A DNA stretch of 64,000 nt from Methanobacterium_D sp040373355 (GCF_047495555.1 NZ_CP166866.1:1214001-1278000), one strand, 5' to 3'; positions 26,915-36,159 are shown, counted from the stretch's first letter. A program made the numbers and translations. Notes: generated by a model from the sequence alone, not told the origin.

Positions 26915-26947
26915 AAATTAAGTTTAGAATATAAACTTAATTTTCTT
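26915..26947 (+). terminator. Terminator-like hairpin after the TRAM gene
   Basis: AAATTAAGTTTA (26915-26926) pairs perfectly with TAAACTTAATTT (26932-26943) around a 5-base loop, and is followed by T-rich sequence. It begins ten bases after the TRAM stop codon. Confidence 0.6.
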
Positions 26948-27583
26948 TAAACTTTATTTTTAAAGCCTTAAAAAAACATTTGCAAAATACAAAGATAAGA
27001 GTATTAAAATTTAACAACTCATAATCAGATTAACATAATTTTTGGTTCTTGTATTTTATTGGAATTTAGACTTATTACATATGCTAATAATATAAATTTT
27101 GTTTATTTTTATATTTGATCTTAGATTCTTGTTTTTAACTTCTTTATAGGTTTATATGGATATTTATTTCCAGATACTCAATTAACTATCATAAATCATT
27201 TCAGTTATATGATAAATATTAAAATAATCATATATGACGTTAATTTGGAAATAATATGATGGATTTTTAGTTATAATTAGCATTCATTAAAAATTACTAG
27301 AAAAGACATAGATTAATATACATCAAATAGTTAAATTATGCCAAACTTTCAAAAGTTATTTTTTTATTTTAAGAATACTAAATCAATGATTAGTGCTACT
27401 CGTCGTTGATATTTTGTAGATTGAATTAAACTTCGTCATATGGTAGTTTAACGAAATAAAATTAATACATCTTAGATCTATTTGGTGATTAAAAATTGAA
27501 AAGTTTATAATAAAAGAATTAAGTTAAAATAAATCACTCTTTTAGTTTATAATTAAATAAATTTTACAATAAAGGTGATTAAT
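26948..27583. other. Long AT-rich intergenic region
   Basis: More than 600 bases without a supported gene, between the TRAM terminator and a 26-codon miniprotein gene. It is very AT-rich with scattered TATA-like runs. I found no tRNA, no repeat array and no open frame with a ribosome binding site. It could hold a small RNA, but nothing visible requires it. Confidence 0.4.
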
Positions 27584-27664
27584 TTGAGTATAACGGGTTT
27601 AATAGTAGGAGCTTTAATCTGTGCTCTTGTTGGGTTTTTAATTGTTAAAATGAGCAAAAAATAA
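27584..27664 (+). CDS. 26-residue membrane miniprotein
   Basis: TTG at 27584-27586 opens 26 codons ending TAA at 27662-27664. The product MSITGLIVGALICALVGFLI plus a VKMSKK tail is a single hydrophobic helix with a basic C-terminus. AAGGTGATT at 27572-27580, four bases upstream, is nearly ideal for archaeal ribosomes, and a Gly-x3-Gly-like pattern suggests helix packing. Such peptides often act as small subunits or regulators of membrane complexes. Partner unknown. It converges with the DUF763 gene 10 bases away. Confidence 0.55.
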   Translation: MSITGLIVGALICALVGFLIVKMSKK

Positions 27665-27674
27665 AATTTCATGG

Positions 27675-28802
27675 TTATTTAACGCTTATAAATGATTCAA
27701 GTCTTTTAATAGCGTTATGCTTATCTTTTTTCTCTAACTTAGCTTCTTCAAGAGCATCTTTTAGGGTTCTAATTGAATTATCGTAAACTTCTCTGTTAAC
27801 TGGATAAGGAAAACCATCTTTCCCACCATGAGTGAAACTGTATTTAACTGGGTCATTCCAGCTTGATTCTGCTCCATATACAAGATCAGAAATTAATGCG
27901 AGTGCTCTTATTTTTTTAGGTCCCATTCCTTTAAGTGATATTAATTCTTCGTACTTTTCAGGCTGTAGCTCGTATGCATTTTTTAAAACTTCCCATTCTT
28001 TTTCATTTAAGTCTATATCAAGTACTGGATGATGAGCAGGCATTTTCATTTCTTTAAATTTATTTTCAGGATCCATAAAATCTGTAAGTAGTGTTTGAGA
28101 TTTTCTTCCAAAATATCGTCTTAAATGATCTGGATTATCTTGTATAATATCTACACTTATTCTCCTTGCATCATTGCTCGCCTTTGAAGTCATATCAAGT
28201 GTTTGATTATTTGACTCATCACAGCATATTCCATTGTGTGGTTCTTCTACAAGTTCACTAATAGATTCAGAAAGCCAATGGTAGCGCCTTGCATACCTAT
28301 TTTCGTTATTCATCCCCTGTTGAATAACTGCCCAGTTTCCGGACTCGTTAAAAATGAATGAATGATGATATAGATTATAACCATCTTGTATGCATGAATT
28401 ATCTATTTTAGCAGATATTTTACTAGAATGAACAAGTTCATCAATGTTTTTGGAGGATAAAGAAAGTATTTCTCCTCCTGTTTCAATATCTTGTGGTGCT
28501 TTCCGAGAATTTTTACCTTTGCCTCCTGCAATTATCATCCCGTGCTTTTCGGGATCAATAGCCAGCTTAAGTGCGCCGCAGGTGGTTGTGGTAGTACCAG
28601 ATGAATGCCAGTCAAAACCTATAACACACGAAAGAGCCTGGAACCAATGAGGATCAGAAATTCTTCTTAAAAACTCGTCAATATCATATTCATATAAAAT
28701 AACGTCAAGAATACCCCTGGTAAGCTTAACCATTCTGTTAAAGAGCCATCTAGGCGCATGTCCTCCATGTAGAGGTAAATTTGCAACTCCACTTGCCTGC
28801 AT
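27675..28802 (-). CDS. DUF763 family protein
   Basis: A 375-residue member of DUF763, widespread in archaea and some thermophilic bacteria. It starts with the family signature MQASGVANLPLHGGHAPRWL and has VIGFDWHSSGTTTTTCGALK (about 82-101). A helix-hairpin-helix-like segment LISLKGMGPKKIRALALISD lies near residues 290-309, which points to DNA or RNA contact. No biochemical function is established to my knowledge. TTGGAGATA precedes the ATG. Confidence 0.85.
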   Translation of the reverse strand: MQASGVANLPLHGGHAPRWLFNRMVKLTRGILDVILYEYDIDEFLRRISDPHWFQALSCVIGFDWHSSGTTTTTCGALKLAIDPEKHGMIIAGGKGKNSRKAPQDIETGGEILSLSSKNIDELVHSSKISAKIDNSCIQDGYNLYHHSFIFNESGNWAVIQQGMNNENRYARRYHWLSESISELVEEPHNGICCDESNNQTLDMTSKASNDARRISVDIIQDNPDHLRRYFGRKSQTLLTDFMDPENKFKEMKMPAHHPVLDIDLNEKEWEVLKNAYELQPEKYEELISLKGMGPKKIRALALISDLVYGAESSWNDPVKYSFTHGGKDGFPYPVNREVYDNSIRTLKDALEEAKLEKKDKHNAIKRLESFISVK

Positions 28803-28912
28803 CTATATCTCCAAAATAAAATTTTCTAAATTTTAATATTTAGTTTGTATAATAAAGAATTATTCCAAGAGCATATGAAAAGTAATAAAGAAAAATAAAA
28901 TAACAAAGTTAA

Positions 28913-29830
28913 TCAACGTTTTGAAACTTCAATCATCCTTTCAACAGAAGTTCTTGCCTTATCTGCAATATTTTTATCTACTGTTACTACAAATTCTTCA
29001 TTTAAAAGTGAATTTTTTACTTTTTCAAGGGTGTGAAGTTTCATTGTTTCACATATAGCTTCAGATAGTGCAGGAATGATTGTTTTATCTGGATTTTCTC
29101 TTTTTAGGCGGGTTACCATATCCACTTCAGTTCCAATTATAAATGTATCTTTAGGTGATTCCTTAACATGGCTAACCATACCACCAGTGCTTAAAACGTA
29201 ATCAGCCATTTCCTGGATTTCGGGATTACATTCGGGATGTACAATTATGTCTGCATCAGGATATTTCTCTCTTAAAAAGAATATTTCTCCTGTAAACATC
29301 TTGTGAACGTAGCAATGCCCTCCTTCAGGGATATGGATTATTTCTTTATCGGTTTGTTCACTAACATACCATGCAAGATTCATATCTGGCCCAAATAATA
29401 TTGTATCTTCATCAAGGCTCTCTACAATTTTTACGGCATTTGATGATGTACAGAGTATGTCTGCTTCAGCTTTTGCTTCTGCAAGGGTGTTAACGTATAA
29501 AACAACTGCTGCACCGGGATGTCTTTCTTTTGCATTTTTAACTTCAGAAGCTGGGAGCATATGGGCCATTGGACACTCTGCATGAGTATCTGGAATGAGT
29601 ATTTTTTTATCCTCATTAAGGATGGCAGCTGTTTCAGCCATAAAGTCAACTCCACAGAAAACTACCATATCTTTGTCTTCTATTTCAGATGCTTTTATGC
29701 ATAATTCTAGAGAATCTCCCATGAAATCTGCAATTTCTTGTATCTCACTAATTTGGTAATTGTGAGCAAGAATTATTGCATTTTTTTCTTCTTTAAGCTT
29801 CATAATTTCATTTTGCAGATCATTTAACAT
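28913..29830 (-). CDS. nadA: Quinolinate synthase A
   Basis: Condenses iminoaspartate with dihydroxyacetone phosphate to quinolinate in NAD synthesis, using a [4Fe-4S] cluster. The 305-residue protein has the short archaeal/thermophile form. Motifs: IILAHNYQISEIQEIAD (about 19-35), FCGVDFMAETAAIL (about 58-71), HPECNPEIQEMAD (about 193-205) and SEAICETMKLHTLEKV near 259; the three cysteines in the last three motifs are the expected cluster ligands. AAGGCGAT precedes the ATG. nadB/nadX and nadC are not in the window. Confidence 0.95.
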   Translation of the reverse strand: MLNDLQNEIMKLKEEKNAIILAHNYQISEIQEIADFMGDSLELCIKASEIEDKDMVVFCGVDFMAETAAILNEDKKILIPDTHAECPMAHMLPASEVKNAKERHPGAAVVLYVNTLAEAKAEADILCTSSNAVKIVESLDEDTILFGPDMNLAWYVSEQTDKEIIHIPEGGHCYVHKMFTGEIFFLREKYPDADIIVHPECNPEIQEMADYVLSTGGMVSHVKESPKDTFIIGTEVDMVTRLKRENPDKTIIPALSEAICETMKLHTLEKVKNSLLNEEFVVTVDKNIADKARTSVERMIEVSKR

Positions 29831-30079
29831 AAAATCGCCTTCAAATTAAAATAATTAAAAATAGTAAAGTAACTATAGTTATTAAATTTATTATCTATTT
29901 CATCTAATAAATACTTAAATTTGTAACTGCTTATAAATATCTAAAAAATATCCTCTATATTAAATTTGAAGTTAGTATATTCTGAGATTTAAATATAAAT
30001 TAAGAAATAAAATAGAATGTGTATAGTCTAACTAGTTTTAAATCTTTATATTACTTATAAAAAGGTAATTAGTGTTTAA

Positions 30080-30850
30080 TTAGACTTCATCTACTTCTGC
30101 GCCTACTAGTGCATATTTGCATGGGCATTCTCTCTCATCCTCTAATTTTGCAATTGAATCAGATAAAAGTTTAACCAGTTTATCTTTTTGAGATTCTACA
30201 ACATCAAATACTTCTTCTATTGTAAGCTTTGTTGGAGATATTGACGCTGCATAATTAGAAACCATGCAAATACTTGCATAACACATTTCTAATTCCCTTG
30301 CAAGTATTGCCTCAGGTATCCCAGTCATCCCAACAACTGCACCCCCTAATTGCTTGAACATCTTTATTTCTGCTGCTGTTTCAAATCTAGGGCCTTCTGT
30401 ACAGACATAAACTCCATTTTTAACTACTGCCTCTGAAGAAATTAACACATCTCTTAAATTATGGCAGTAGGGTTCTGTAATGTCAATATGGACAGTTTTA
30501 TCGTCGTAAAAAGTAAATTGTCTCACTTTTGTAAAATCAAGAAAATCATGTGGTACTAGGAAATCTCCGGGTCTGACATCTATTTCAAGAGATCCAACTG
30601 CATTTGTGGCAATTATTCTCTCAACACCAAGCTGCTTCATCGCATAGATATTTGCTCTGTAATTTATCATATGGGGTGGATTAGCATGTCCTTTAGCATG
30701 CCGGGGCATAAATACAATTTCTTTATCATGAAGCTTAAAAATACTTATTTCAGGTGATTTTCCGTAGGGAGTTTCAATTACTTTTGTTTCAATTTCTTCT
30801 CCCATTTCAACTATTTCGTATATTCCAGTACCGCCTATAATTCCTATCAT
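30080..30850 (-). CDS. mtnP: S-methyl-5'-thioadenosine/thioinosine phosphorylase
   Basis: Cleaves MTA or, in methanogens as shown for MJ0060, methylthioinosine with phosphate, salvaging the by-product of polyamine synthesis and SAM chemistry. The 256-residue protein shows IGIIGGTGIYE, PRHAKGHANPPHMINYRANI (about 48-67), ATNAVGSL (about 80-87) and CTEGPRFETAAEIKMFKQLG (about 147-166), all normal for the PNP/MTAP family. The choice between adenosine and inosine substrate cannot be made from what I see. Monocistronic. Confidence 0.9.
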   Translation of the reverse strand: MIGIIGGTGIYEIVEMGEEIETKVIETPYGKSPEISIFKLHDKEIVFMPRHAKGHANPPHMINYRANIYAMKQLGVERIIATNAVGSLEIDVRPGDFLVPHDFLDFTKVRQFTFYDDKTVHIDITEPYCHNLRDVLISSEAVVKNGVYVCTEGPRFETAAEIKMFKQLGGAVVGMTGIPEAILARELEMCYASICMVSNYAASISPTKLTIEEVFDVVESQKDKLVKLLSDSIAKLEDERECPCKYALVGAEVDEV

Positions 30851-31051
30851 ATTCTCAACTTTTAATTTCTATATATTTTAATTTTTTACTTTATCTTAGA
30901 AAATTTGACTTGAAAATCATAAATCTAATTTTATAAATATTTAAAACTTTAATTTTTGCAATAGGCATTAAATATCATTCATCTAAATGAAATTAATTTC
31001 TATAAACTTCTAAAATATGTCTTTAAAAAATAAAATTTCCTAATTTAGACA

Positions 31052-31388
31052 TTAATAAGGATTTATATGGTTATAATATTCTTCAAAATTATTTTTATGC
31101 TTGTTAATAAAATTATAAAGTTCTTCTTCTGATGGTTTGAACCCATTAAAGGGCAGTAGATGGTAATTGTAAATGTTGTAATTTTAAGATCAATATTATA
31201 AATGACGTTAATATTTACATTTTCATCTCTAGTAATAAAATTATGGCTCTTTAGCTCTTTTTCTACTAATTCTGATTCTTCTTCAGTGTGCATATCATCT
31301 GAGAAATAATTAGAAAATCTCTAGATAATTTATCACTTCCATAAAGCTTTTTAATGTCAAATTTTTTTATTCCTTCAAATTTTAACAT
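31052..31388 (-). pseudogene. Frameshifted small gene of unknown function
   Basis: Reading leftward from ATG at 31386-31388, about 110 residues can be joined across two frame changes, one near 31322 and one near 31149, ending TAA at 31052-31054. The three pieces read MLKFEGIKKFDIKKLYGSD..., then ...SDDMHTEEESELVEKEL...ITIYCPL, then FNGFKPSEEELYNFINKHKN...HINPY. The whole is one base out of register. The charged, regular sequence continues naturally across each break, so it looks like a recently inactivated gene. I do not recognise the family. Confidence 0.6.
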
Positions 31389-31432
31389 TTTTACACTCTG
31401 ATGAATTAATAAAGATTAAATACATGTGAATA

Positions 31433-31834
31433 TTACTTTTGAAGCTTCTTAAACCAGATACATACATTTTTCCATTTACAGTTACCACAAATTTTTTCTG
31501 CTTCAGTAATGTATTTTATTCTTTTATTAACTATATCAAATATTTCAGAAACTTTAAAAACTGAATTTTCAATTATTTTACATATATGAAGTACAGATAA
31601 ATCCATATTTTTTATAGTAACGTAAGAATCAGAGTCTTTGATGCATTTTTCATTAACATTATGTGGACAAGCTATACAAATTGCATCGCACTCTGTTAAT
31701 ATTTTAATTCTTTGTTCAGGGTTATTTTTAAAATTTTCAATTATTCTGGACATGTTTTTGTTAAAATCTTCACTGTAGCCGTGTCCTTGAAACCCCTGCA
31801 TGCATAACAAGTGGTGTGCTCTTATTTTTATCAT
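31433..31834 (-). CDS. DUF1284 cysteine-rich protein
   Basis: A 133-residue protein with the DUF1284 signature IRAHHLLCMQGFQGHGYS at the N-terminus and further cysteines in CDAICIACPHNVNEKC (about 49-64) and ICGNCKWKNVC (about 115-125). Seven or more conserved Cys plus the His pair suggest a metal site, possibly an iron-sulfur cluster. Function is unknown. No Shine-Dalgarno sequence; likely leaderless. Confidence 0.82.
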   Translation of the reverse strand: MIKIRAHHLLCMQGFQGHGYSEDFNKNMSRIIENFKNNPEQRIKILTECDAICIACPHNVNEKCIKDSDSYVTIKNMDLSVLHICKIIENSVFKVSEIFDIVNKRIKYITEAEKICGNCKWKNVCIWFKKLQK

Positions 31835-31877
31835 ATTAAAGAATTATTAAAATTAAAAAATAGTAATTTAAATTACT

Positions 31878-32531
31878 TCAGTTTAAAGCTGCTTTTGAGT
31901 CTACTTCATCGCAATAAGGTTCTTTTGGTGTAATAACTTTAGTTAATCCTGCAGCTCCTGCAATTTTAACTAGATCTCCTATAACGAATGGAATAAGTCC
32001 CATTGCAAGTAAACTCCATAATGTAGGTACTGCACCTTTAACCAGATACATCCAGAGGCCTAAACCAATTAATCCGGGGATGTATATAACTGCGAAGTTT
32101 GCAAGGAGCATGAGTCCTAACATAGGGGTGAAACTTCGCGCCTTAATGTATTTGTCGGTAAAATGACCTAATAAAAGTGCAGCTAATATGAATCCTATTA
32201 AATAACCTGCTGTAGCTCCAAATGCCATACTAAAGCCACCAGTCATTCCTGCAAACCAAGGAACGCCGACTAGGCCTACTGCAACATACATTACCTGGCT
32301 CATTCCTCCCCAATATCTGCCAAGGACAACTCCTGCCATTAAGACTGCAAAAGTCTGTCCTGTAACTGGTACAGGAGTCCATGGGAGAGGTATTACTATT
32401 TGGGCAAGAATTCCAGTAACACATGCCATGAAAAAGGCTAGAACTACTTTATTTAGTAAGGATAGCTCTCTATTCCACTTAAAGAAGTCAAACCTTTTTT
32501 TATAATAATTATCCATTACTGATATTTCCAT
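31878..32531 (-). CDS. bioY: Biotin transporter BioY (ECF S component)
   Basis: Substrate-binding membrane subunit for biotin uptake. The 217-residue protein has six membrane helices and the BioY hallmarks PLPWTPVPVTGQTFAVLMAG (about 48-67) and FGATAGYLIGFILAA (about 104-118). No bioM/bioN energising genes are adjacent, so it either works alone or shares a general ECF module. AGGAGGAGA precedes the ATG at good spacing, fixing the start. A long palindrome upstream (32593-32622) is a candidate biotin-responsive operator. Confidence 0.92.
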   Translation of the reverse strand: MEISVMDNYYKKRFDFFKWNRELSLLNKVVLAFFMACVTGILAQIVIPLPWTPVPVTGQTFAVLMAGVVLGRYWGGMSQVMYVAVGLVGVPWFAGMTGGFSMAFGATAGYLIGFILAALLLGHFTDKYIKARSFTPMLGLMLLANFAVIYIPGLIGLGLWMYLVKGAVPTLWSLLAMGLIPFVIGDLVKIAGAAGLTKVITPKEPYCDEVDSKAALN

Positions 32532-32592
32532 TATTGTCTCCTCCTAGATTAAAATCATGAAACTTTAAATCTGGATCTATTTTATAATTACG

Positions 32593-32622
32593 AATTTGGT
32601 GTACTTATATGTACACTAAATT
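32593..32622. promoter_or_regulatory. Candidate operator upstream of bioY
   Basis: AATTTGGTGTAC (32593-32604) and GTACACTAAATT (32611-32622) form a 12-base inverted repeat with one mismatch around TTATAT. It lies between the bioY TATA-like box (about 32669-32678) and the start codon, 62 bases before the ATG. A biotin-repressor site is the natural guess, but the sequence differs from the published bacterial BirA signal. Confidence 0.55.
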
Positions 32623-32724
32623 AAGCTAAAAAGGAGTATTATGCCTATTTTATAGGTTAGATTAAAATATTATAAATACTTTTAAGTCTAGAAATAAAAT
32701 ATGGTATAAAAGTAATAAAACAAC

Positions 32725-34086
32725 TTATTTTACATTATTAGATATGCTATGTATTTTTTTTACATAAGCATCTGCATCAAATTTACGCTTTAATCCGTTT
32801 TCATTCATGTACCTCACCTTTCCAAATATCTCTCTTTCCTTCCAGGCACGGTCATGTTTTCCGAAACACCATGCAACCCCTGTAAATCCGTTAGCGTCTC
32901 TACCGTCAATTTCATACTTGTTATTTAAATAAAGTGATATTATATGTGCATCTTCCGGATTTTCTGTCCATTCAATTATCTTTTTACCCCAATACATTCT
33001 CATATAACCGTGCATTTTCCCTGTAATTATCATCTCTTTTTGTGAAGCATTCCAGTAAGGATCTCCTGTTTCAGCATTTTCAAGTTGTTTAAGACTGTAA
33101 ATATGTTTTCGTTTATCTTTTTTATGCTCTAGAACTGTTTTTTGAGCCCAATCAGGTAGACAATTAAGTGAATCGTAATTTTGGTTATAGTACACAAAGT
33201 TCATGCTTAATTCTCGCCTTATAATTAATTCTTCAAGATATGCCTCTTTAGATTTACTATCTGATTTTAAAATCTCTAATGCAATGTACAGTGGAGAAAT
33301 TTGGCCAAAGTGGAGATATGGGCTCATGTTAGATAAATAATTATAATTTGGATCATTTTTAAAGTTCTGATAATTGTCTAGCTTATTTTCTATAAAGTAA
33401 TGAAGTTTTTTAAGTGCCTCATCTGTTCCTCCTTTAATATTTTCTACTTCCCTAACGCTCTCGTCAATATTTAAGTTTTTAACAGTGCTTTCAATGTCTT
33501 TAATGTCAAAAGAAATTATATCCTCTTTAAAATAGCTATTTTCAAGTTTAGAATGTTTAAGAGGGACTAAATAATTATTTAAAATTTTATTTATCTTTCT
33601 CCTTAATGTTGCAGCTGAATATTCTTCTTTTTGTGATGCAGTTTCAACAGGAATAATAACATTGCTTTCAACTTGGATTAGAGGACAATTAATCTTTTTC
33701 GCGGCATTTTCACGCCATAATCGCTCTATTTTAAGATATCCTCTATCAACTACAACCATAGATGCATTTTTAGATAATTTAATGGTACATTCATCAGGAG
33801 ATTTATTTAATATTATAAAATTAATGTTCCTTTCTTTAAGAGATTCCATTGTGTTGTTTAAACCCTGAAGCATAAAATAATAATGCCTTTTATTTGCTTC
33901 AGGAAACTTAGGGGTCAATCCAAAATAAACAAGAAGAGGTATATTAAGCTCATTAGATTTTAAAATAGAATATTCAAGTGCATGGTTATAATGAGCTCTT
34001 TGTGAAGACTGCATCCAGTAAAGGATATAATTTCCCTCTTTAAGAGAATCATCATTTAATTTTTGAATTCTTTCTTCTTGGATCAA
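32725..34086 (-). CDS. phr: Class II CPD photolyase
   Basis: Light-driven repair of cyclobutane pyrimidine dimers with FAD. The 453-residue protein matches class II photolyases: YWMQSSQRAHYNHALEY (about 24-40), LHFGQISPLYIALEIL (about 262-277), ELIIRRELSMNFVYYN (about 289-304), MYWGKKIIEW (about 366-375) and the C-terminal NGFTGVAWCFGKHDRAW. The start appears to be TTG with no clear ribosome binding site, so it may be translated by coupling. It is the third gene of a leftward cluster after tspO and the DUF523/DUF1722 gene. Confidence 0.93.
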   Translation of the reverse strand: MIQEERIQKLNDDSLKEGNYILYWMQSSQRAHYNHALEYSILKSNELNIPLLVYFGLTPKFPEANKRHYYFMLQGLNNTMESLKERNINFIILNKSPDECTIKLSKNASMVVVDRGYLKIERLWRENAAKKINCPLIQVESNVIIPVETASQKEEYSAATLRRKINKILNNYLVPLKHSKLENSYFKEDIISFDIKDIESTVKNLNIDESVREVENIKGGTDEALKKLHYFIENKLDNYQNFKNDPNYNYLSNMSPYLHFGQISPLYIALEILKSDSKSKEAYLEELIIRRELSMNFVYYNQNYDSLNCLPDWAQKTVLEHKKDKRKHIYSLKQLENAETGDPYWNASQKEMIITGKMHGYMRMYWGKKIIEWTENPEDAHIISLYLNNKYEIDGRDANGFTGVAWCFGKHDRAWKEREIFGKVRYMNENGLKRKFDADAYVKKIHSISNNVK

Positions 34087-34189
34087 GTTATCTACTCATA
34101 AAGTATTAAATACTCACTGAAAATGACATCTAAGAACAAATGCATGTTTTTAAGGAATAATTATTATTTTAAGTTTTTTAAACTTACTT

Positions 34190-35143
34190 TTATTCATAAA
34201 CTGTGGTTATTTCTATTAATTCTTCGGGATATGGTTCTAAAAATGTTTGATTTCCAAGATAGTTATTTTCAAAACGTATGCTCCATGATTTTAAGATATT
34301 TTGCAAAACAAGTAGCGGATAAATACCGTTTCTATATTTTTCTATTGAATCTAAAAAGAAAGATTTCTCGTGACTACTAAGTTCTTTTTTAAAATAACCC
34401 ATTGAATGCATTAATACGTTTATATTGAATTTTCTCTCTACATCTTTTTTAATTGTATCTCTAAAGATGTCTTCATATTTTGAGAATAGTTCAGTTCTGT
34501 CCATCATATCTTGTTCTGCAATGATTCTGCCCATTTTTTTGGTATTTTCACTACTGTAAGAACTTAATAGCAGTTTATTATTTGTATGGAAATCTATGAG
34601 ATATTTAAGGTTTTGAGACTCATTTACACTACGGAAGCTTGCAAGGGTATACAGTTTGGTTAAAAAATGTTCTCGTATCTTTAAATTTCTTAATCTTCCT
34701 TCATCTTCAACAGCTAGATATGGGAATCTCTTTAATACTTCTCCACCAAAGAAACCATATCCATTTCTTGGCCTACCTTTTCCATAACCTTGATAGACCC
34801 TTACAGCTTTAATTCCACATGATGGAGATTTATTTTTTAAAATAAATCCATCAACTTCGCTTTTATTATCTAAAAATCCATCTGTAAAATTAACCATTTT
34901 TTCTGTTAAATCTTTTTCTGTAGAAGGTTGGTATAGTACAAGCTCTCCTTTATCATCAATAACACGAATTGGATCTCTGGGTATTCCAAGCCCTATCTCA
35001 ACTTCAGGGCATACTGGATAAAAATCAACGTATTCCTTTAGTTTAGCAACAAAATCGCTTTTAATCATGTCTCCATTCCATCTGGTTGCTTCAAACTCAA
35101 TACATTTACTGCTTACTATTCTAGGCTTCTCAAATTTCTTCAT
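34190..35143 (-). CDS. DUF523-DUF1722 fusion protein
   Basis: The N-terminal ~150 residues are DUF523 (YbbK-like), with FYPVCPEVEIGLGIPRDPIR (about 42-61) and KNKSPSCGIK (about 103-112) carrying conserved cysteines; the C-terminal ~160 residues are DUF1722 (YbgA-like), a helical domain. In E. coli the DUF1722 gene ybgA lies directly upstream of phrB, and the same linkage is seen here, so a role in light or oxidative damage handling is a fair inference. Biochemical function is unknown. AAGGAGGTGAAC before the ATG is one of the strongest ribosome binding sites in the window. Confidence 0.88.
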   Translation of the reverse strand: MKKFEKPRIVSSKCIEFEATRWNGDMIKSDFVAKLKEYVDFYPVCPEVEIGLGIPRDPIRVIDDKGELVLYQPSTEKDLTEKMVNFTDGFLDNKSEVDGFILKNKSPSCGIKAVRVYQGYGKGRPRNGYGFFGGEVLKRFPYLAVEDEGRLRNLKIREHFLTKLYTLASFRSVNESQNLKYLIDFHTNNKLLLSSYSSENTKKMGRIIAEQDMMDRTELFSKYEDIFRDTIKKDVERKFNINVLMHSMGYFKKELSSHEKSFFLDSIEKYRNGIYPLLVLQNILKSWSIRFENNYLGNQTFLEPYPEELIEITTVYE

Positions 35144-35186
35144 AAGTTCACCTCCTTATTAAAAATAAAAAAAGTAAGATAGTTTA

Positions 35187-35675
35187 TTAGGGGTTTAAAA
35201 GAAATAGGGTATAGTTTAAATATGATGCAATTGTTACCCAGATGATGTATGGCACAAGTAGAAGTCCTGCTGCTTTAGATATCCTGTAGAACAATATTAT
35301 ATTTATTAGAATTGCAACCCAGAGGAAAATTATCTCAATAAGTCCTCCAGTAATGGATCTAAATCCGAAGAATATAATTGTCCAGAAGAAGTTTAAAATG
35401 AGCTGTACAGCAAAAACAATGATAGCAATTTTAACATCTCTTCTATAAAGTCCTTTGCGCCAAATCAGAAACAGTGCGATACCCATAAGTGTATAAAGAG
35501 TTGTCCATACTGGTCCAAATACCCATGCAGGGGGTGTCCATGATGGTTTATTTAAAACATCAAAAAATCCAGGTATAGAACCTAAAGTTGCAAAAGAGCT
35601 TGTAAATCCTACAATTAAAGGAATAAGTATAGAAATTACAAGTTTAGGAATTTCCTCCTTTCTAAAACTTTCCAT
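35187..35675 (-). CDS. tspO: TspO/MBR family membrane protein
   Basis: A 162-residue protein with five membrane helices and the family motifs KPSWTPPAWVFGPVWTTLYT (about 43-62) and NFFWTIIFFGF (about 94-104). TspO proteins bind and can degrade tetrapyrroles such as protoporphyrin IX and respond to light and oxidative stress. It is the first gene of the cluster with DUF523/DUF1722 and photolyase, 43 bases upstream of the former. GGAGGAAC precedes the ATG. Confidence 0.92.
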   Translation of the reverse strand: MESFRKEEIPKLVISILIPLIVGFTSSFATLGSIPGFFDVLNKPSWTPPAWVFGPVWTTLYTLMGIALFLIWRKGLYRRDVKIAIIVFAVQLILNFFWTIIFFGFRSITGGLIEIIFLWVAILINIILFYRISKAAGLLLVPYIIWVTIASYLNYTLFLLNP

Positions 35676-35800
35676 TATGTTCCTCCATTAATTTAAATTC
35701 ATGATAATGATATATTACTACTTATTATTAATAATTTTGCTATTTATTTTGAATAGGTGAGATAGATATATTTTTTAAGTTGTTAATGGAAAATTAAATA

Positions 35801-36100
35801 TTAAATACAACAATAAACTGTTTTTATAACTGGTTCTGTACTGTATTGATGCCCAATAGCAAAAAATTCATCGCTAATTATGATGTTTTCCATCTTAGAT
35901 GTGCTGAAAAGTTTCCATCCAACTGGATGGCCGGATTTACTACTTCCCTTTATCTGATATGCTCTTAAGACTTCCTTATCATTTTTACTGAGCCCATAGC
36001 AGTAGGGTTCAACTATTCTGGTGCTATCTTCATAGTTAAATTGGATAAGTTTATTTGATTTTATGGCAGAACAAACTATTTTTTTAATATTATTTTTCAT
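35801..36100 (-). CDS. Stand-alone WYL-like domain protein
   Basis: A 99-residue protein that resembles an isolated WYL domain: AIKSNKLIQFNYEDSTRIVEP (split as AIKSNKLIQFNY and RIVEPYCYG), LRAYQIKGSSKSG and GWKLFSTSKMENIIIS. WYL domains bind ligands, often nucleotides or nucleic acids, and usually sit next to a winged helix; here no DNA-binding part is present. Two terminal cysteines (YCCI) are unusual. Role unknown. The ATG lacks a Shine-Dalgarno sequence. Confidence 0.65.
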   Translation of the reverse strand: MKNNIKKIVCSAIKSNKLIQFNYEDSTRIVEPYCYGLSKNDKEVLRAYQIKGSSKSGHPVGWKLFSTSKMENIIISDEFFAIGHQYSTEPVIKTVYCCI

Positions 36101-36159
36101 AAATGTATTATGTTAAAAATAATATTAATATTTTAAAAAATCTAAAAATAAAAATTTAT

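Noticed and set aside
26948..27583. CRISPR or repeat array in the longest gene-free region
   Set aside because: No regularly spaced repeats are visible; only AT-rich, non-repetitive sequence.
31130..31155. tRNA-like T-arm sequence (GGGTTCAAACC on the minus strand)
   Set aside because: No acceptor, D or anticodon arms flank it; it lies in the frameshifted pseudogene.
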